DNA of 64,000 nucleotides. Origin: Kitasatospora mediocidica KCTC 9733. GTDB lineage: Bacteria > Actinomycetota > Actinomycetes > Streptomycetales > Streptomycetaceae. The notes beneath the pieces are model-generated. The model made no database searches, was not told the origin of the DNA, and saw nothing but the letters and a program-made list of their open reading frames with translations. The position numbers were made by a program, and so were the translations under genes. Each line of letters opens with the position of its first letter. Position 1 is the first letter of the stretch. Shown here in pieces: positions 60,604-64,000 of the stretch. Location: the NCBI RefSeq assembly GCF_000744225.1, contig NZ_JQLN01000005.1, forward strand, positions 434,001 through 498,000, read 5' to 3'.

Positions 60604-60844
60604 GTTGCCCTGCCGCCTGTCCGCTCGGTCCTGCTGAATCCTGCTGGGGGTCCGGCTCCTGCCCGCTGGTGCTGTCAGCGTCCGCCGACCCGCGTCCCGC
60701 ACGGTTCCCGCTGTCCGACACCGCTGCCGCCGGCGGTCCGGCCTGGCGGCCGGGGCCGGAGGTACGAAGGCCCCGGGTCGGGTGTTCCACGCTACGACCG
60801 CATCCAACCACGGCAGCGGCAGGGTCCGCTTCCCGCACGGTGGT

Positions 60845-62593
60845 TCACGTGCGCTCCCGCCGTCCGGCGTCGCCCGGGCCGCCGTCCGCCGACGGCGGGT
60901 TCGCCCGGCCGGAGGGCCGTCGCGCGGGCGCCGCCGCCGCGAAGGCCGGGGAGGCCGGTCCCAGCCGGGCCAGCGCCTCCACCACCAGGGGGTCGTAGGC
61001 GCCGCCGGCCTGCGCACGCAGGACGGCCAGGACCCGGGCCCGCCCGGCCGGGGCGGACCGGTCGAGCAGGTCGTCGTGGGCGTTGGCCACCCGGATGATC
61101 CGGGCTGCCAGCGGCAGGCTCCGGTCGGTACGGCCGTCCGGACCGCGCGGCGGGTCGGCCAGCCGGGCGACCTGCTCGGCGACCTGCGCCGGGACGCCGG
61201 TGCGCCGGATCACCTCGCTGCCGAGCCTGGCGATCCGCTGCTGCTCGGCGTCCGGAAGGGTGGCGGTGGCGCCGTCCGGAACCGGCTCGACCAGCGACAG
61301 CTGGCCGATGTCGTGCATCAGCGCGGCGTGCTCCAACAGGGCGAGCTCCCGGGAGGACAACCCCAGCTCGCGCCCGAGCGCGCACGCCGTGTCCGCGACC
61401 CGACGCGCGTGGCCGGGCGCCGTGTACCCGGCCACCTCGGTGGCCCGGGCCAGCGTGGCGATGGTCTGCCGGTAGGTGGCACGGATCGCGGCGGCCCGGC
61501 GGAAGGACGCCTGAGCCAGCAGCAGCGGGGCGCAGAACACCGGCAGGGCCCACAGCCCGACCTCCCCCGCCGCGAGGCTGACCAGCATCCCGGTGGCGGC
61601 GATCGCCGAGCCGATGCCGGGCAGCGCGCGCAGCTCGTCCTCCAGCACCGCGCCGAAGCGCCGGGCCCCGCCCCGGGCGTCCGGCAGCACCGGGCAGTCC
61701 CGGTCGCGCTGCTGGAAGGCGGCCAGGACGGCGTCGCAGAGCGCGGCGAGTGCGGCCACAGCGGTCAGGAAGACGCCGTACGCGGGACCGGCCAGCGGGA
61801 GGCGGTCCAGCGCTCCGCCGGTGTAGAGCGGCTGGAAGAGCGTCGCCGCGAACGCGACGGCGAGCAGCCGGCGAGCGGCCTCGTCCCGGCGGGGCGCGGC
61901 GGGCAGCCGGTGCCGGAGGGCGCCCGTGGTCCGGCTCCGGCGCCGCCGGCCCAGCTCCACCAGGCGCCGCGGGCTCAGCGGATGCCGCCGCCGGCGGTGC
62001 TGCAGATGCCGCGGGTGCGCGTGCGGCGGCGCGCGCCTGGGCCGCGGGACGCTGCCCGCATCGCCCGGACGGCCGCCACGACCGGCCCACCCGGCCGCCC
62101 GGCCGCCCAGCCAAGGCAGCACCGCGGCGCGCAGCAGCGCACCGGCGGCCAGCCCGGCGGCGGTCACCGCCACCACCTGCAGCACACCGTGCGCCGTCGG
62201 CAGCCCGCGCAGCGGCCCCAACAGGGCGTACGCCAGGGCCGCCGCCGCGCCGAGCGGAGCCTGCTCGCGTCCGCCCGGATGGCCGATCCGGGCCGCCTCG
62301 CCGACCGCGATCAGCGCCGCGAAGGCCCCCGCCACCCGCGGGTCCGCCACTCCCCCGACCGCCACCGACCCGACCGCCACCGCCAGCAGCACCAGCGCCA
62401 CGGCCTGCACCGCCACGGCTCCGCCGGCCCCGGCCGTGAGCCGGCCACCCGACTCCCGCGTCAGGCGCGGCCGCACCGGACGTCCCGTCGGCTGCACCGA
62501 ACGTCCTGTTGGCAGCACCGGACGTCCGGTTGGCTGCACCGGACGCCCCGCTCCCGTCCGCAGGCGGCCGGTCCGCAGCCGGCCCGCCCTCAT
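60845..62593 (-). CDS. Membrane HD-domain protein without GYP motif
   Basis: 582 aa from ATG 62593, overlapping the stop of the upstream gene (ATGA). The N-terminus is an Arg/Gly/Pro repeat tail (GRPVQPT, GRPVLPT, GRSVQPT, GRPVRP). Two membrane blocks follow (about 60-160 and 240-370), split by a His/Arg-rich loop (HAHPRHLQHRRRRHPLSPRR). A C-terminal HD domain (about 390-560) has GHARRVADTACALG and LMHDIGQLSL, but the HHExxDGxGYP of true HD-GYP enzymes is missing. It may be a partner of the HD-GYP protein encoded just upstream. Confidence 0.82.
   Translation of the reverse strand: MRAGRLRTGRLRTGAGRPVQPTGRPVLPTGRSVQPTGRPVRPRLTRESGGRLTAGAGGAVAVQAVALVLLAVAVGSVAVGGVADPRVAGAFAALIAVGEAARIGHPGGREQAPLGAAAALAYALLGPLRGLPTAHGVLQVVAVTAAGLAAGALLRAAVLPWLGGRAAGWAGRGGRPGDAGSVPRPRRAPPHAHPRHLQHRRRRHPLSPRRLVELGRRRRSRTTGALRHRLPAAPRRDEAARRLLAVAFAATLFQPLYTGGALDRLPLAGPAYGVFLTAVAALAALCDAVLAAFQQRDRDCPVLPDARGGARRFGAVLEDELRALPGIGSAIAATGMLVSLAAGEVGLWALPVFCAPLLLAQASFRRAAAIRATYRQTIATLARATEVAGYTAPGHARRVADTACALGRELGLSSRELALLEHAALMHDIGQLSLVEPVPDGATATLPDAEQQRIARLGSEVIRRTGVPAQVAEQVARLADPPRGPDGRTDRSLPLAARIIRVANAHDDLLDRSAPAGRARVLAVLRAQAGGAYDPLVVEALARLGPASPAFAAAAPARRPSGRANPPSADGGPGDAGRRERT
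62477..62550 (-). repeat. 21-bp coding tandem repeat
   Basis: Three and a half units of 21 bp (62477-62497, 62498-62518, 62519-62539, then partial), encoding heptads G-R-P/S-V-x-P-T at the N-terminus of the HD protein. Confidence 0.92.
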
Positions 62594-64000
62594 CGCGGAC
62601 CGCCGCTCTGCAGCCGCGGCGCCGGCTCCGGCACCCCGAGCGGGATGTCCGGCACCCGCTCCTCGTCCCCGTCGACGGCCGGGACGACCGGCTGCCAGCC
62701 GTGCCGGCCGACCGCCACCACCAGCGCGTCCACCATCGCCGGGTCGAACTGGCTGCCCGCGCACCGCCGCAGCTCGGCGACCGCCTCCCCGACCGGCCGC
62801 CCGCGCCGGTAGGAGCGGGTCGAGGTCATCGAGTCGAAGGCGTCGGCCACCGCGATGATCCGCGCGAACTCCGGGATCCGCCGCCCCACCAGCCCGTGCG
62901 GGTAACCGCGCCCGTCCATCCGCTCGTGGTGGTGCAGGATCCCGGCGTGCGCCTCGCCGAGGAAGTCGATGCCGCGGACCAGCTCGTGCCCGTACTCCGG
63001 GTGCACCTCCACCGCCCGGCGCTCCGCGTCGCTGAGCGGACCGTTTCTGCGGAGCAGTTCGGTGGCCACGCCCAGCTTGCCGACGTCGTGCAGGATGCCG
63101 GCGAACCGCAGCGTCTGCAGCCGCTCACCCGCCATCCCCAGCTGAGTGGCGATCAACACCGATGCCCGGCCGACCCGTTCACTGTGTCCACGGGTGTAGG
63201 CGTCCTTGATCTCCACCGCCTGGACCAGCGCCTCCACGGTGGCCTGGTGCGCCACCCGCTCCCGGTGCCCCTGGGCGAAGACCCAGGCCGAGATGGAGAG
63301 CGGCAGCAGCGCGAGCACCGCCGCGAACGCCCCGTACGGCCCCTGCCACAGGACCGCCACCATCAGGCCGCCGAGCGCGTGCCCGATCGCGGGCAGCCCG
63401 AGCACGGTGAGCGCGCCGCCGAGCAGCTCCTTGACCGGCCGGTGCTCGGCCAGCAGCCTGATCCCGGCCACCAGCACGCCGTTGACCAGGCAGAACGCCA
63501 GCACGGCGACGAGCGGCGGGAGCAGCGCGGCCGGATAGCGGGCGCCGAGCAGCAGCCGCGGACCGGCCATCAGGTGGAACAGGCAGGCCGCGCACCACGC
63601 GGCCAGGGCGAACTGGGAGGCGTTCCAGAACCGCCGCAGCGCCTGTGGGGCACAGGCCGGGCCGCTGAGCGCGGCCGGCAGCGCGACCAGCGCCGCCGCT
63701 GCCGGCGGCAGCATCAGCACACCGGCGAAGAGCACCGGCAGGAACGCGTTGGCGCTGGGCCGCACCGGCCCGCGCCGCTCGCCCGCCGCCTCCCGGGCAC
63801 TGCCCCGGCCGGTCAGCCGCTTGGCGAGAGCCCAGGTCCGCTGCGCCATCCGCAGGCAGGGGGTCGGCAGGCCCTGCGCCACCGACTCCCAACAGGCGTG
63901 CAGGAAGGCCAGCAGGGCGATCTTCGGCCAGTCCACCGGGGTGCCGAGCCAGCCGGGCAGGCCGGTCCCCGGCAGCAGCGGGAGCAGCGAGCACCCGGCC
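62590..64000 (-). CDS. Membrane HD-GYP domain protein (5' end outside the window)
   Basis: At least 470 residues are in the window; the frame remains open past base 64000 (AGCSLLPLLPGTGLPGW...VDWPKIALLAF), so an apparent GTG at 63936 is likely internal. Several membrane spans (about the first 240 residues) precede a canonical HD-GYP domain: GHSERVGRASVL, FAGILHDVGKLGV, HPEYGHELV, and ILHHHERMDGRGYPHGLVGR. Such enzymes hydrolyse cyclic di-GMP or related dinucleotides. With the overlapping HD gene downstream it forms a two-gene operon. In S. coelicolor HD proteins lie in the same region. Confidence 0.92.
   Translation of the reverse strand, partial: AGCSLLPLLPGTGLPGWLGTPVDWPKIALLAFLHACWESVAQGLPTPCLRMAQRTWALAKRLTGRGSAREAAGERRGPVRPSANAFLPVLFAGVLMLPPAAAALVALPAALSGPACAPQALRRFWNASQFALAAWCAACLFHLMAGPRLLLGARYPAALLPPLVAVLAFCLVNGVLVAGIRLLAEHRPVKELLGGALTVLGLPAIGHALGGLMVAVLWQGPYGAFAAVLALLPLSISAWVFAQGHRERVAHQATVEALVQAVEIKDAYTRGHSERVGRASVLIATQLGMAGERLQTLRFAGILHDVGKLGVATELLRRNGPLSDAERRAVEVHPEYGHELVRGIDFLGEAHAGILHHHERMDGRGYPHGLVGRRIPEFARIIAVADAFDSMTSTRSYRRGRPVGEAVAELRRCAGSQFDPAMVDALVVAVGRHGWQPVVPAVDGDEERVPDIPLGVPEPAPRLQSGGPR

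Overview
The window is high-GC DNA with a strong G/C bias at third codon positions, GTG and TTG starts, GGAGG-type ribosome sites and long hairpins between genes. This points to the Streptomycetaceae (Streptomyces or Kitasatospora). Much of the gene order from about 8.5 to 64 kb matches, from memory, the Streptomyces coelicolor core-chromosome block running from nrdAB through dasR-dasABC, wblE, sigH, sodN and kgd to lon. No prophage, insertion sequence, CRISPR array, rRNA or tRNA gene was seen.

Layout. 0-2.3 kb: start of a secreted protein, a run of very small genes, and a WhiJ-like regulatory module (XRE/DUF5753 protein plus two tandem DUF397 proteins). 2.3-8.4 kb: accessory metabolism and regulation: a GlxA-type activator divergent from an isochorismatase-like hydrolase, a Tat-exported unknown protein, a CynX/NimT exporter, and an SDR/TetR divergent pair with twin operators. 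8.5-18.7 kb: lon with a ClgR-type box, a rhomboid-like membrane protein, a two-component pair, the TCA enzyme Kgd (reading frame broken by a -1 shift as given), and a DUF6104 small protein. 18.9-28.6 kb: a DUF4097-PadR operon, a zinc-type dehydrogenase, NAD-malic enzyme, a polar amino-acid ABC importer with two binding proteins, and a CGNR zinc-finger protein. 28.6-36.4 kb: nickel superoxide dismutase with its processing protease, the PrsH-SigH anti-sigma/sigma pair, a diacylglycerol-kinase-type lipid kinase, WblE, a conserved small RNA (scr5239-like), and a PdtaS-type histidine kinase. 36.7-45.7 kb: N-acetylglucosamine/chitobiose use: a SIS-domain protein, a second DasA-like binding protein, a GH3 hexosaminidase, DasC, DasB, DasA and the divergent regulator DasR. 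DasR-type operators occur as pairs at three promoters. 45.8-54.3 kb: a phosphopantetheinyl transferase, a DUF3311/solute-symporter pair, a histidine phosphatase, a secreted GH27-ricin alpha-galactosidase, a TetR/F420-type reductase pair and an acetyltransferase. 54.8-64 kb: class I ribonucleotide reductase nrdAB under NrdR boxes and a cobalamin riboswitch, peptide deformylase with a His/Asp-rich N-terminus, a TPR-like protein, and two membrane HD-domain proteins, the last running off the window.

The common themes are nutrient and stress sensing. DasR (aminosugars), ClgR (proteolysis), a Crp-like box (wblE), NrdR plus B12 (deoxynucleotides) and SigH (stress) all act here. A separate structural theme is small tandem duplications that sit on stop codons (at about 21.0, 45.8, 51.8 and 59.6 kb), and a 76-bp repeat that exactly fills two operon spacers.
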